From Malus domestica (taxonomy: Eukaryota > Streptophyta > Magnoliopsida > Rosales > Rosaceae), in contig NC_091671.1 in assembly GCF_042453785.1 (NCBI RefSeq), positions 9,370,001-9,434,000 on the forward strand: a DNA stretch of 64,000 nucleotides, given 5' to 3'. A program made the translations under genes and the position numbers. The notes beneath the pieces are model-generated. The model did no database searches. It was not told the DNA's origin and saw nothing but the letters and a program-made list of their open reading frames with translations. Of this stretch, positions 1-10,720 are shown one piece after another (position 1 is the stretch's first letter; every line of letters begins with the position of its first letter).

Positions 1-502
1 AAAGAGAGAGATTTGATTTTTTGGATTTTTGTGATTTTGCATATTCACGGCAGATGTGAAAAAAATGAAAGAGAACCGACATAAGTTTTCGTATCGATTC
101 CCACAGACGGCGCCAAATGTTGATGCACAAAACCGGAGGTCTTGATACAACGTAAATCCGACCATGAATCTGCATGAAATGTAAATAACACAAGATGTAT
201 CGTGGTTCACCCCAAGGTTTGGGCTACGTCCACACTAATTATATTATATTTCTAGAGGCCAAAGGCCTATTTTGATGGATCTCTCTCTAGCCTTATGTTG
301 GCCTTGATGTTTTGCCCTCTCTTAGCCTCAACCTTCGCCTCAAATTGGCTCTCCCCATGAAGAGAGTGAGGAGTCCCTTTTATAGAATAAGGGCTCCTCA
401 CTTATTACATATTTGCCCCTTCACTTATTGCATAATTACATTTGAGTCCCCCGAGTATTTATACGAGGTCTAAATACGGAGGCCATAAATATGGTATAAA
501 CA
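1..502 (-). mobile_element. 5' end of a LARD-like LTR retroelement (LTR 118-502), cut by the window edge
   Basis: An LTR of about 385 bp runs from 118 (tgttgatgcac) to 502 (gtataaaca). Read on the minus strand it begins TGTTTATACC and ends GCATCAACA. Just to its left, at about 98-117, is the complement of an Asp-tRNA-like primer binding site (TGGCGCCGTCTG on the minus strand). The internal body of the element therefore lies to the left, outside the window. Bases 1-97 match the internal sequence next to the right LTR of the element at 56283-60759, so both belong to one family. The central part of this LTR differs from the other two copies. No coding sequence is visible. Confidence 0.8.
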
Positions 503-894
503 ACAAATAAGTTATCAATCAAATAGTTAAGCCAATTGCATTTACGATTCAAGAGTTCATAACTGGAATTTATCAAATCATATTACACACATAATCATGG
601 CTTTGAAATCACCCCTAGCCAAGAGGGGTTTAGCCACTCATATTCACAACAAAACAAAAGAAAATGAATTTAAACATTGGAAACAAAAGAAAGAAAACAC
701 GTAAACGCTCCAACGATCCAAGTTGGACAGCAAGCACGTCCAAGCATTTTCCTTCCCTTCCTTTGCTATGGCACAATGTGTTGGTAAGTGTTTGAAGGTT
801 TGTTTGTATGGAGGAATGGATGTACGATGAATAGATGTGTTTGGATTGATATATCTCTTTGATGAAGGGTGGATGAATGTATTTATAGACTAGG
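503..894. other. Intergenic sequence, no gene recognised
   Basis: AT-rich sequence between the retroelement LTR and a minisatellite. A long minus-strand reading frame crosses it, but it derives mainly from the adjacent repeat and has no family resemblance. I see no RNA gene or terminal repeat here. Confidence 0.5.
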
Positions 895-1135
895 AAGAGG
901 ATGTAGTGGGTGGTGGTAATCAGTGGATGTAATGGTAGGTGAATGTGTTGGGTGGTTGAAAGGAGTGGATGTGTTGGGTGAAATGAGTGGATGTAGTGGT
1001 AGGTGAATGTGTTGGGTGAAATGAGTGGATGTAGTGGTTGGTGAATGTGTTGGGTGGTAGAAATGAGTGGATGTGTTGGGTGAAATGAGTGGATGTAGTG
1101 GTAGGTGAATGTGTTGGGTGAAATGAGTGTGCTAA
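895..1135. repeat. Minisatellite, imperfect units built on gtgaatgtgttgggtgaaatg
   Basis: Imperfect tandem units combine 'gagtggatgtagtgg', 'taggtgaatgtg' and 'ttgggtgaaat', repeated about six times with units of roughly 25-60 bp. The unit produces histidine/proline/threonine-rich repeats in a minus-strand frame, which I treat as an artefact of the repeat. Confidence 0.8.
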
Positions 1136-1410
1136 AATGGTTATTTATAGGGAGAGGATGATGCACAAACTTCAAATTTCATCCATTCCTTTTGCTCCAA
1201 GCATAAGCTATCCATTCCATGCCCAAAAATGCTACAAAATGCTCCAAAATGCACTTCTTTGCCACATTAACCCTTTGGACCTACAAACACACGAAAATAG
1301 CTTAAAATACATAATTAACTAAGAAATAACAACATAAATGCATGAGAACAAGCTAACTCAGTCGCATAAATATGCTTCTATCACATAGTAACCATATTTT
1401 GTGTGGAATA

Positions 1411-1443
1411 ATTGTTTATTAAGACGACAGTTGCTGAGGGTAG
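1411..1443 (+). pseudogene. 5' fragment of a defensin exon, left of the copia insertion
   Basis: The 33 bases up to the copia LTR contain a possible 3' splice site (attaag at about 1405-1410) followed by codons reading T-T-V-A-E-G. This fits the end of a plant defensin prepropeptide just before the mature peptide. The frame continues on the far side of the insertion at 6954. The signal-peptide exon is not seen in the window and may lie beyond the left edge. The fragment is too short to identify alone; the call rests on its continuity with the right-hand piece. Confidence 0.6.
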
Positions 1444-1652
1444 TGATAGGTTGATAAATGTGTTGACATGTGTCATGTTGTAATTGGGTGTTGTATAGAA
1501 TTAGTTAGAAGTGTTGGTTCTGCTATAAGTTATATATACCACTGTGTACTGTAATTATAAAGATCATTTAATGAAAAAGAATATTCAGTCTCTCTCTAGT
1601 TTGTTAGCTTTCTCACTCTACAATTACTTTCTGTAAACCTTCATTGTTGACA
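1444..1652 (+). repeat. Left LTR of the copia element
   Basis: A 209-bp LTR with TG...CA ends. It contains an AT-rich TATA-like stretch (agttatatatacc near 1528-1540). It matches the right LTR apart from about ten substitutions and one short indel in the CT-rich part. Confidence 0.92.
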
Positions 1653-2101
1653 TGGGATCATCGCTGATCATGGCCACCACCATCGATTGACGACCTCGTT
1701 GCTTTCGCTTGTCTTCTTGCTTTCCTTGTCATTCCATGCTGCTTTATCAGTGGTTTATCGATTGAAGTCGGTCGCTTTTGTGATTATAGTCAGTGGTGTT
1801 CGATCGAAGCCAGTGCTCAAACCCTAAGATTTGGGGTCTTTTTTTTTTTTGCACAGTTGCGTGTCTGCTTCTACGCTCGTTGTGGTCGCTTGCAAGGTGT
1901 TTCTTCTTCTATCTTACATTTTTTCTTTGGGATTCTTCACTTTCTGAATCGATTTGGTAATCGTACTTTGTTCGATTTCTTGTGCCTTGTCTGCGATATT
2001 GTTCTTGCTCCAAGATTTGAGGGTTTTACTGCTATTTGTTGCAGTGTGTGTTGTTCAATTTCGAAGATTTATTTGTAGTGAAGTAATCTTGATTGTACAC
2101 A

Positions 2102-3300
2102 ATGGTGAACCCAAATCAGTTGGCTCTTACTCAATCGCCAATTTCTTCATTGATTCTGAGGGTGGGTAACACTGTGACAGTGAAATTAGATGATTCTAAC
2201 TATGTTACTGGAATTTTCAAATGGATCTTCTTTTGGAATGGTATTATTGGTTTTATTGATGGATCAATTTCCTGTCCTAAAAAGTTTGAGACTGATAAAT
2301 GTGTGGATGGTGTTGTGAACACTACTGAGGTCATCTCTGATGCATACAAAATATGGAAGATCCATGATAAAGCTCTTATGACTCTTATTGCTGCCACTTT
2401 ATCTACTTCTGCATTGTCCTACATCATTGGTTCTCAAAGTGCTAAGGAAATGTGGGATAATCTCCATGAACGCTTTGCTAGAGTTACTCGTACTAGCATT
2501 GTGCAGATGAAAATTGATTTGCAGAATATTAAAAAAGGGCATGAGTCCATTGATCAATACCTTCAGCGGATCAAGGATTCCAGAGATCAATTGGCTGTTG
2601 TTGGAGTTATTATTTCTAATGAAGACATTGTTATTGTGGCTTTACGGTGTTTACCATCTGAATACAACACTATCAAAGTTGTCATTCATGGCAGGGAAAA
2701 TCTGGTGTCTTTACAAGAACTCAGGCCTCAATTAAAGGCTGAAGAATCTACACTGGCTGAACTTCACAAGAAAATCCATTTAATGTCTGCTATGTATGCT
2801 CAAGGTGCTCGCGCTACATATGATCCAGGCTAGTCTTCAGGTCATGTTAGAATACAAGATGGGACTTCTTTGAATCATTCCCAAATGTCTATGTCTGGTT
2901 TTTCACCTGTGTCCATGCTTGGCTATCCACAACCAATGTTTGTTCAGATGCTTATGCCTAGTTATTCCCCTTGTGCTTTTCCCTCTTAATATGCTTCTGG
3001 TTCCTTTAACAACTTCAAAGGTACTAATAATTTCAAGTCCAAATGCAAAGGAAAACGTTTTTCCTTTAGTTTTCAGTCTTCCTCACAGTCTATGTATGGT
3101 GCAAATAATTCTCAGAATTTTTTCCCTGCTCCACTCCATTCTGGTTCAGCCTATAATCTTTCTCAAATTTGTCAAATTTGTGATAAGAAAGGTCATTCAG
3201 CTCTCAATTGCTTCCAGAATGGGTGTCAAATATGTCATAGGAAATGACATATTGCAGCTACTTGTTTTGACAGGAATGCTTCCCTACAATTTCATATGGT
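2102..3300 (+). pseudogene. Decayed copia gag region (capsid plus CCHC zinc knuckle)
   Basis: The frame opens at ATG 2102 and is free of stops to TAG 2831. The predicted protein has the UBN2/retrotransposon Gag pattern: an N-terminal segment with 'KLDDSNYVTG', then the 'MWDNLHERFARVT' and 'YLQRIKDSRDQLA' helices. Beyond the stop the same frame continues through a TAA near 2987 to a CCHC zinc knuckle (C-x2-C-x4-H-x4-C, starting near 3169) and a further TGA near 3244. These in-frame stops and the lack of a single product make it a pseudogene. Upstream, 1653-2101 is untranslated leader. Confidence 0.9.
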
Positions 3301-3510
3301 TGGTTCTTCTCCACAATTTCATATGGCTAGTTCTTCCTCTCATCAGATGACTGTTCATCCATCTTCTCAGTTTTTTTCTGTTGGCGCTCCACCTGGCTAT
3401 TATTCCTTTAGACCTCAAGTTCAGCAACCTGTTTCATATCAAGCTTTTCAGCCTGTAGCTATGCAAACCAGGGCCAACTTGGTGCATCTCACCAGGATTT
3501 TTGGCTGGTT

Positions 3511-6500
3511 GATTCAGGTGAAACCAACCATATAACTTCAGATATTGCTAATCTTCAAGCTGCAGTTCCTTATCCATCAACTGAGACAGTCACGGGTGCT
3601 GGTGGTAAAGGTTTAAGTATTGCTCATATTGGCAACATTGTGTTTCCCACTAAATCACATACTTTTCAACTTAATTATGTGCTTCATGTTCCTCAACTGT
3701 CTTCAGATTTACTCTCCATGTATCAATTATGTAAAGATAACACATGTTGCCATATTGTTGATGAGTTTTCTATTTGTATACAGGACAAGGTCATAGGGAA
3801 AGTGTTGTATCAAGGACTGAGTAACAATGCAGTCTACCTAATTCCAGTTTTCAAGTCTTCCATATCACCAGTGACTACTCCAGCTACATTTTTGGGTCAA
3901 AATGTGTCCTCTGATCTTTGGCATTGTAGATTAGGACATCCTTCCAATGCTATTACCATTGCAGTCTTTAAGAATTCATCCATTTATGTTCCCTGTAATA
4001 AAGATTCAATTACATGTATTTCTTGCTTGCAAGGCAAGTTAACCAAATTACATTTCCCTAGTGTTGCTTTAAAATATGTGTTTCCCTTTGAAGTAATACA
4101 TTCAGATGTATGGGGTCCTGCTCCAATTGAGTCTTTAGAAGGGTTTCGATATTATGTGTCCTTTGTGGATGAATGTACAAGATATACATGGGTTTTCCCT
4201 ATTATCAATAAATCTGCAGTTCTATTTGTTTTTAGTTTGTTGCTTATGTTCAAACTCAATTTCATGCTAATGTTAAAACACTTTAGAGTGATGGTGGGGG
4301 TGAGCATGTGAGTTTAGCTTTTAAAGCCTTTCTTAGAGATAAGCGTATTGTTCATCAAATGTCTTGTCCCTATACCCGAGAACAAAATGGGTTGGCTGAG
4401 AGAGAAAATAGGCATTTGTTGGAAACTACTATTACTTTACTTCAAAAAGCATGCATGCCTTCTTATTTCTGGTTTCATGTTTGTGATATGGCTTCATATC
4501 GAATTAATAGGATGCCTACACCTGTTTTTCACATGAAATCTCCCTTTGAACTTTTGTTTAAGTCTCCACCCAAGCTTGATCACTTGAGAGTTTTTGGTTA
4601 TGCTTGTTTTCCTTCCTTGAGACCTTATAGGAACAACAAGTTAGATCCCAAAACTACAGAGTGTATATTTTTGGGGTATGCTTCACAATACAAGGGTTAT
4701 ATTTGTTTTTCTCTCAGTACTCACAAACTCCTTGTGTCTAGACATGTCATATTTGATGAACAAAGCTTTCCCAGCATCAGATCATCATTTTCTTCATTTT
4801 CTAGCTCTGCACCATCTTTTACTCCTAGTACTGATGTTCATCCTAATACTTTTACACATCCTTTAGTCATATCTATCCCTCTACCTCAATTGTCACAATT
4901 CTTGGGTTCTGGAACTTTAAAACCTACTATTACTCAATCCAATTCGACATCAACATACAACAATGATGACCTTGTCTCTCCTTCACTATCTCCTACTCAT
5001 GGATCAGCTGCACAGTCTTCTCATTTTGGACCTAATGGTTCTCCAAAACTACATCCTGACACTACATCTTCTCAAGTTGATGCACTGCAATCGGTCACAA
5101 TTTCCACACTTAACAGTCATCCTAAGCAAACTAGATCGAAATCTGGTATTGTGAAGAAGAGAGTTTTTTTAGCTATAATTGGTGCTGATATTCCTCTGAC
5201 AGAACCTACAACCAATTTAACAACTTCTAAGTGTGTGGAATGGCAGGCTGCCATGAAAGAAGAAATGCAAGCCTTGGTTCAACAACAAACCTGGAAACTT
5301 GTTCCTCTTCCTCCCAACAAGAACCTTGTAGGCTGCAAGTGGATCTATAAAATCAAAAAGAATTCTGATGATTCTATAGCTCAGTATAAAGCTAGGTTGG
5401 TTGTGAAAGGGTTCTCACAGGAAGCTAGGATAGACTATTATGAAACTTTTAGTCCTGTGGTCAAACCTACAACTGTGAGGTTAGTGTTGTCCTTGGCTGC
5501 TACAAATGGTTGGAAACTGAAACAATTAGATGTTAAGAATGCCTTTCTTCATGGCTTTCTTGATGAAGAGGTGTACATGTCCCAACCACAAGGTTTCACG
5601 GATCTAATACATCCTGAGTATGTGTGTAAGTTGGAAAGGTCTCTGTATGGCCTTAAATAGGCTCCTAGAGCATGGAATGACAGATTTTCCAAGTTCTTGC
5701 TTTTTTTAGGATTCAAGTCATCTTATACAGATTCTTCTCTTTTTGTTCAACATGTTGGCAGTGAGGTAGTCATCCTTCTATTGTATGTTGATGACATTAT
5801 ACTCACAGGTAGTAATGATAAATTGGTACAATTTGTGATAACTCAACTCGCCAAGGAGTTTGATATGAAGGATTTAGGTCTTTTGCATTTCTTTCTTGGT
5901 CTGCAGATTGAGTATCAGTCTCAAGGATTGTTGGTTCATCAAACCAAGTATATCAAGGAAATCTTACAGAAAGCTAACATGGTTGATTGTAAACCTTGTC
6001 TTACTCCATGTCATCCCAATAAAAAGTTATTGACTCATGGCAGCCCTCATTTTTCAGATCCAAGTTACTATCGAAGTCTTGTTGGTGCTTTACAGTACTT
6101 AACATTCACACGACCTGATATAGCATTCTCTGTTAATTAGGTTTGTCAATTTATGCATTCTCCTCTTGAACAACATTTTGTAGCAGTAAAAAGGATTTTG
6201 CGGTATCTTAAAGGATCCATGCACTTAGGTTTGTGTTTTCGATCTAGTCCTATGTCTTTAAAAGCCTACACAGATGCAAATTGGGCTGGTGATCCCAATG
6301 ACAGGAGGTCAACTACTGGTTTTGTTATTTTTCTGGGTTCTAATCATGTTTCCTGAAGTTCTAAAAAGCAGCATACGGTTAGTAGGTCTTCCACTGAGGT
6401 TGAGTATAGGGTGATGGCTACTACCACAGCTGAGGTTGTGTGGATTCAACAAGTACTCAAAGATTTACATGTTACATGTCTTGATACACCTTTGATGTAC

Positions 6501-6700
6501 TGTGATAGCATTTCAGCGATGGCACTTGCAACTAATCGTGTCCTGCATTCTAAGGCTAAGCATATAGAAATTGACTGTCACTTTGTTCATGAAAGGGTTC
6601 AACAAGGCTCTATTGTGTTGCAGTTTATGGCTTCTGCTGATTAATATGCAGACATCCTGACTAAAGGCTTATGTTCTTCACAGTTCAATTTTTTTTGTTC
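3511..6700 (+). pseudogene. Decayed copia pol region (protease, integrase, RT, RNase H)
   Basis: The protease active-site motif D-S-G starts at 3511. The pre-integrase zinc region has WHCRLGH near 3919, and the integrase core carries 'IHSDVWGP' near 4100. A frame change near 4280 is followed by the rest of integrase ('[11 protein letters not shown]', near 4383). Reverse transcriptase begins near 5230 and has YVDD at 5784-5795. RNase H follows with 'YTDANWAGDP' near 6268. In-frame stops occur at 5658 (TAG), about 6138 (TAG), 6354 (TGA) and 6642 (TAA). Several of these sit where the family has Gln or Trp, so they look like C-to-T or G-to-A changes. No intact polyprotein remains. Confidence 0.93.
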
Positions 6701-6743
6701 CAATCTCATGCTTGGCTACTCCAATCATGGGATTGAGGGGGGA

Positions 6744-6953
6744 TGATAGGTTGATAAATGTGTTGACATGTGTCATATTGTAATTGGGTGTTGTATAGAG
6801 TTAGTTAGAAGTGTTGACCCTGCTATAAGCTATATATACCACTGTGTAGTGTAATTATAAAGATCATCTAATGAAAAAGAATATTCAGTCTCTCTCTCTA
6901 GTTGTTAACTTTCTCACTCTACAATTGCTTTCTGTAAACCTTCATTGTTGACA
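6744..6953 (+). repeat. Right LTR of the copia element
   Basis: A 210-bp LTR preceded by the purine tract gattgagggggga and ending TTGACA. The defensin coding sequence resumes immediately after it. Confidence 0.92.
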
Positions 6954-7100
6954 AGTAGGACATGCGAGTCTCAGAGTAACCGCTTCAATGGAACTTGCGT
7001 GAGTAAGAGTAAATGTGCAGTTGTTTGCCAAACTAAGGGCTTCCTCGATTGCTGGTGCTTGGGTTTACGCTGCAGATGCTTTTGCACACAAAACTGTTAA
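6954..7100 (+). pseudogene. Plant defensin (gamma-thionin) mature-peptide exon, separated from its 5' end by the copia element
   Basis: The frame right after the LTR reads R-T-C-E-S-Q-S, the hallmark start of a mature plant defensin, and ends at TAA 7098-7100. All eight canonical defensin cysteines can be placed (TCE, GTC, SKC, VVC, the C before LG, RC, FC and the C-terminal C). The gamma-core Gly-x-Cys is altered to C-W-C, and another position usually occupied by Arg is also Cys, giving ten cysteines. Defensins are secreted, disulfide-stabilised antimicrobial peptides. Here the link to the prepeptide is broken by 5.5 kb of retrotransposon, so the gene should be dead unless the insertion is spliced out. 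The extra cysteines suggest decay or an unusual variant. Confidence 0.85.
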
Positions 7101-7799
7101 TTAGCTAATTAATTAAGCTAGTGATGAGCTGATCACTTATCACTTAGTGGGTGCATGGACGCATGTACTTTGGTACTAGTGTGGAACTTGATGGAATAAT
7201 TCACGGTTAGGTTGTTAATTAATATCGTATCACTGTTATGGTTTTTAATGTTCTTGTTTGTTATGCATCATCGTCATGAGTTACCTTGTACAGTATGTCG
7301 TACTGCATAACTTATTTATGGGTTAATTTCAGTTTACTACTCTGAAGTTTCTTGATTTTCAACATTACATACATCAAGTTTTTTTTCGTCCCAATCTGGC
7401 ACCTAAAGTGATAATTAATTTTGAGACACTGTCATACATCTTCCCCGTGAATTCATAGAGCATTGTATAAAGAATGTTCAAGGGTTCATCTATTTAACCT
7501 ACTAAAGGTTAAATAGATAGTTGTTAGGAGGGAAGGGATTCAATAGGGATCGAACATGTACCATGATGTATAAGCATGATTGCTTTCCGGTACTGCAGTA
7601 AAGCATCGTCCGTCAGTATGTTAGATGCTTACTGATGAAACGATTGCTGTAAATTTGTTGCATTCGCCAAAGGAAAAAAACAACCGGTGCCCCGTCCATC
7701 GTATTATCTTCCATTTACAAATTGGTAAAATTTTTGTGTAAGAATCAATATAAATGCATCAAAACACCTTACAAGTTACAACTATGTTACATCGCGGAA
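7101..7799. other. Intergenic, including probable 3' flanks of the defensin (+) and PPR (-) genes
   Basis: The AT-rich stretch after the defensin stop is probably its 3'UTR and flank. A short hairpin (tctatttaacc / ggttaaataga) sits near 7487-7518. No further coding exon is recognised. The last part before 7800 should hold the PPR 3'UTR. Confidence 0.5.
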
Positions 7800-9350
7800 T
7801 CAGGTTCGAAACTGCTCGGCAAGTTTCATCAGACTATAGGTTTCGGCATCCGGCCTTGCGCCGCCAAGAATCATCCTCTTCAAAAGGTTTGAATCATAAA
7901 CTTTGGCTTTTACATAAGCCTTAATCAAAGTGTTGTACACAAAAGTATGCCTTGCATACTTGGCTTTTGCAAGTTCATCAAACAACTTCTCAGCATTCCC
8001 TACATCACCCTTCTCGGCAAAACCCTCGATTATCGAAAGAGTGGTCTCCAACCACGGGGTAGAATTCCTCACCACGTTGCTCATCGTCGAACTCATCCCC
8101 AACTCCAAAGTCTTAACAGCTTCCTCTACCAATCCTGCTTTTAAGCAACCCAGAGCAAGATGCCGGAAAGTTATGGCATTTGGTTGGCACCCAACCATCT
8201 TTATCTCCCGGAAAACCTTGGATGCTTTATCGATAAGGCCATGTTTGGAATAGACAGATATCATGGAATTGAACTGCTCAGTGGTTTTCATCCCTTTTAC
8301 CGACTTCATCTCTAACCAAAGTTCTTCAGCTCGGTTGAGTTGTCCGATTCTACCAAATGCTTCAACTACCAGCACATAACTTTTAGACCTAACATGGGGC
8401 AGTTCCTTCACTAAGCCCCAAGTTTTCTCCAATTGCTTCTCCTTCCCCAAATACCCATACAACATAATTAGAACATCTAACATTGACCAGTTGTTACCCG
8501 TAACTGACTTCTCCAAGGCTTCAACATACGCTTCAGCGGCCGTATACAACCTTGCCACTGCATGGGCAGTCGCTATGATGCAGTAAGATATTTCATTTGG
8601 CTCAACATTTGCTCGCTTCATATCAGAGTATACCTTCATCAATCCCTCAATACTGTACTCGTTCGCTTCTATTTTCATGAGAATGTTGAATGTCGAGGCA
8701 TGTGGGGGAACTTTATCGGCCCTCATTTGAGCGAGGATTTTTGCTATCAACTTTTTACGCCTTGAAGAGGAATGAAGAACAATGAGCCGATTGAAAACCA
8801 AGTGCGAGATGGGATGGCCCAATTCCCTCATTTTCTTCATCAACTCGAGCGGAAGCCTTATTGCACCCTTATCCAAGCAGGCAATCACAAGATTGTTGTA
8901 AAGGAGATCGTTTTGAAACTCCGATGGAACGCGGGTAAAGAGTTCTTTACCTTGAGATATCCCATGAAACTTGGTTGTAAATTCCAGCAAATAAGAGTAG
9001 TCTAGTTCCTTTGGCCTGTAGGGCCTTTCTCTGATCACCCATTCCATTACCTGTCGAAAGCAATAGCTTCAGCTTTAAAATCCATCCCCCCACTCTACCA
9101 AATTGGTTCAAAATTTAAAGGGTAGTGAGATTGGCGGTCCTTATACATTGGCGAGAGCGGATATCCTCCTTTTTGCACTCAAGTTTGAATCTCTCTCCCC
9201 GCAGATGAGGAACCATTAAAATATAAAACAAAAAGCTCAAAATTTTACTAAAAAAGTTCACTTCTTTTCATCAATTTTCCCAGTAACTAAAAGACTACTA
9301 ATTTTTACAATACGCAACCGAATAAATCTACCCATTAGAAAAATGAATGC

Positions 9351-9401
<51 letters not shown>

Positions 9402-9735
9402 CAAGAGCGCGTTTATTCTTCTTGAGCTTCCTGAGGCGGTTAATGGCGTGGAAGACGTCACCTCTATGAATGGGGAAGCCATCACCCATCCAGCTCTGGA
9501 AGGCAGACCCAACTGGTTCTCCACTCGGCAGCTTCTCAATCCTGTAAGATAAGCAGGACCTGGGTTCTGCTTGTTTGGACTCGACGATTTTCTCGGGAAA
9601 ATCATTTGGTGTTTGGGTGCAGAGAAAAAATTTGAAGCCCGATGAAATTTTCTGGGCAGAAAAATCTGGGACGTAACCTGTTCGACGATTTGCCTGAACG
9701 AGAGTGCGATGTATCACAAGGTACAGAGTTTGCAT
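7800..9735 (-). CDS. Pentatricopeptide repeat (PPR) protein, At1g07590-like, two exons
   Basis: Exon 1 is complement 9400-9735 (112 codons, ATG at 9735). Exon 2 is complement 7800-9050, ending TGA. The intron 9051-9399 has GT at its start and CAG at its end, in phase 0, so the join reads ...RALE-VMEWVIRERP..., giving about 528 aa. The N-terminus (basic, few acidic residues) could be an organelle transit peptide. 'FQSWMGDGFPIHRGDVFHAI' leads into a series of about 35-residue helical repeats typical of P-class PPR proteins, for example 'NALITFRHLALGCLKAGLVEEA'-like units. No DYW or E domain follows. Such proteins bind organellar RNA. From memory it closely matches Arabidopsis At1g07590, predicted mitochondrial. 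The intron starts with a long (CT)n run. A shorter 415-aa start inside exon 2 is less likely because it would drop conserved sequence. Confidence 0.9.
9353..9398. repeat. (GA)n microsatellite at the PPR intron donor
   Basis: About 46 bp of uninterrupted GA. On the gene strand it is (TC)n and begins within the donor itself (GT followed by CTCTCT). It is the first part of the PPR intron. Confidence 0.95.
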
Positions 9736-9885
9736 ACTTCCATTCAGAAAGTGAATGCATCAAGTGCCTGGTAAATGCTAAAATTTCCAACCCATTTACT
9801 TAGCCCAAATCTTGAAATTGGGCCTGGGTCCCAAGCCCAAATGGATTTATAAATTTCTGTTCAACAAAAGGGATGTTAAAAAAAA

Positions 9886-10060
9886 GCACCCGACACTTAG
9901 TACTACGGTTGATTGGTATTCCTCTTTACAAGTAAGAGGTCTTAGATTCGATTTTTGCCAAAAGCGAATTTGAACCACATTATTGCTAGCCCATTGTGAG
10001 GCTAAGCCCACCTCTCTCGCCTTAGTGTAGATAATATCGTTTGTTCAAAAAAAAAAACAA
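9886..10060 (+). mobile_element. tRNA-derived SINE, family 1, plus-strand copy
   Basis: About 175 bp starting near 'cacccgacacttagtac'. It contains a B-box-like agattcgattt near 9951 and 'gctagcccattgtgagg', and ends 'gataatatcgtttgttc' plus an A-run. The same sequence recurs in reverse at 23578-23746, 24516-24690 and 33399-33570. The repeated end points, pol III box and A tail indicate a SINE. Family name not assigned. Confidence 0.75.
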
Positions 10061-10483
10061 CTTATTAAAATATGCTCAACTCATCTAAATTATGGCCCTA
10101 AAAAATTAAGAAAACCCCACAAGCACTGTTCTAAATATTTACGCCTAGGTAGGCTGGTTAGCCACGATCCTAATTAATCCCTAATTGTTTGAAAATTAAG
10201 AAATGACGTCTAGATCTACTTAGGCGTCCGACGAGACCGCCTAGTCATCCGCTTAGATTGCGACTCTCACTTAGACAGAAAATAGATAACTTTCATTTTG
10301 CATTTTATTTTTTTAAGTAAAATGTAAGAGACTTGTTGAATACTTGGATGTACCCTCATTATATGCTTGTTCTCCTTATTTTCAATATGTTCTAATACTT
10401 TATATTCTATATGTCATTTTATTTTCCAATTTATGTATACCAATATAATTATGTATTTTTAAGTATAAATATACTCTTATTTA
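10061..10483. other. Left part of a decayed repeat interrupted by a MITE
   Basis: It contains 'gttctaaatatttacgcc' near 10130 and 'gcctaggtaggctgg'. A loosely inverted counterpart (gcctaggcgctag ... tttttagaacc, 10745-10815) lies on the other side of the MITE at 10484-10720. The layout suggests an older element with the MITE nested inside. No coding potential seen. Confidence 0.45.
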
Positions 10484-10720
10484 GAGCTCGTTCGTTTGGA
10501 TGTGCTTTTAAAATGACTGAAAACACTTTTGGAGAAAATGTTTTTGGAACCAAACCTTAGTAAAAATACACGGAAATCCTGCAAAAGCACTTAAAGTGCT
10601 TCCTGGAAGAAGCACATAACTGGTGCTTCTTGCAGAAAGCACTTTAAGTGTTTTTGGAACCCAAAAACGTTTTCTCTAAAAGAACTTATAGTCATTTTAA
10701 AAGCACATCCAAACGAGCCC
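10484..10720. mobile_element. MITE with long terminal inverted repeats and TTA target duplication
   Basis: 237 bp, starting gagctcgttcgtttggatg and ending catccaaacgagccc, with inverted arms of about 30 bp. TTA lies directly on both sides (10481-10483 and 10721-10723). A 3-bp TTA duplication fits the PIF/Harbinger (Tourist) superfamily. No protein is encoded. Confidence 0.8.

Larger units (their letters stand above)
1444..6953 (+). mobile_element. Ty1/copia LTR retrotransposon, full-length but decayed
   Basis: Two direct LTRs of 209-210 bp (1444-1652 and 6744-6953) both begin TGATAGG and end TTGACA and are about 95% identical by eye. A primer-binding-site-like sequence (tgggatcatcgc) follows the left LTR, and a purine tract (gattgagggggga, 6731-6743) precedes the right LTR. 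The flanks ggtag (1439-1443) and agtag (6954-6958) look like a target duplication with one mismatch. The domain order is gag, CCHC knuckle, protease, integrase, reverse transcriptase, RNase H, which is diagnostic of the copia superfamily. At least seven stops and one or more frameshifts mean it cannot encode working products. It lies inside a defensin exon. Confidence 0.95.

Noticed and set aside
630-1175. 181-codon minus-strand frame rich in His/Pro/Thr repeats
   Set aside because: It is created by the minisatellite at 895-1135; there is no start context, domain or splice support.
9258-9605. Alternative frames over the PPR first exon with Ser/Leu or Glu/Arg runs
   Set aside because: They arise from the (GA)n intron repeat and the shifted frame of the real exon.
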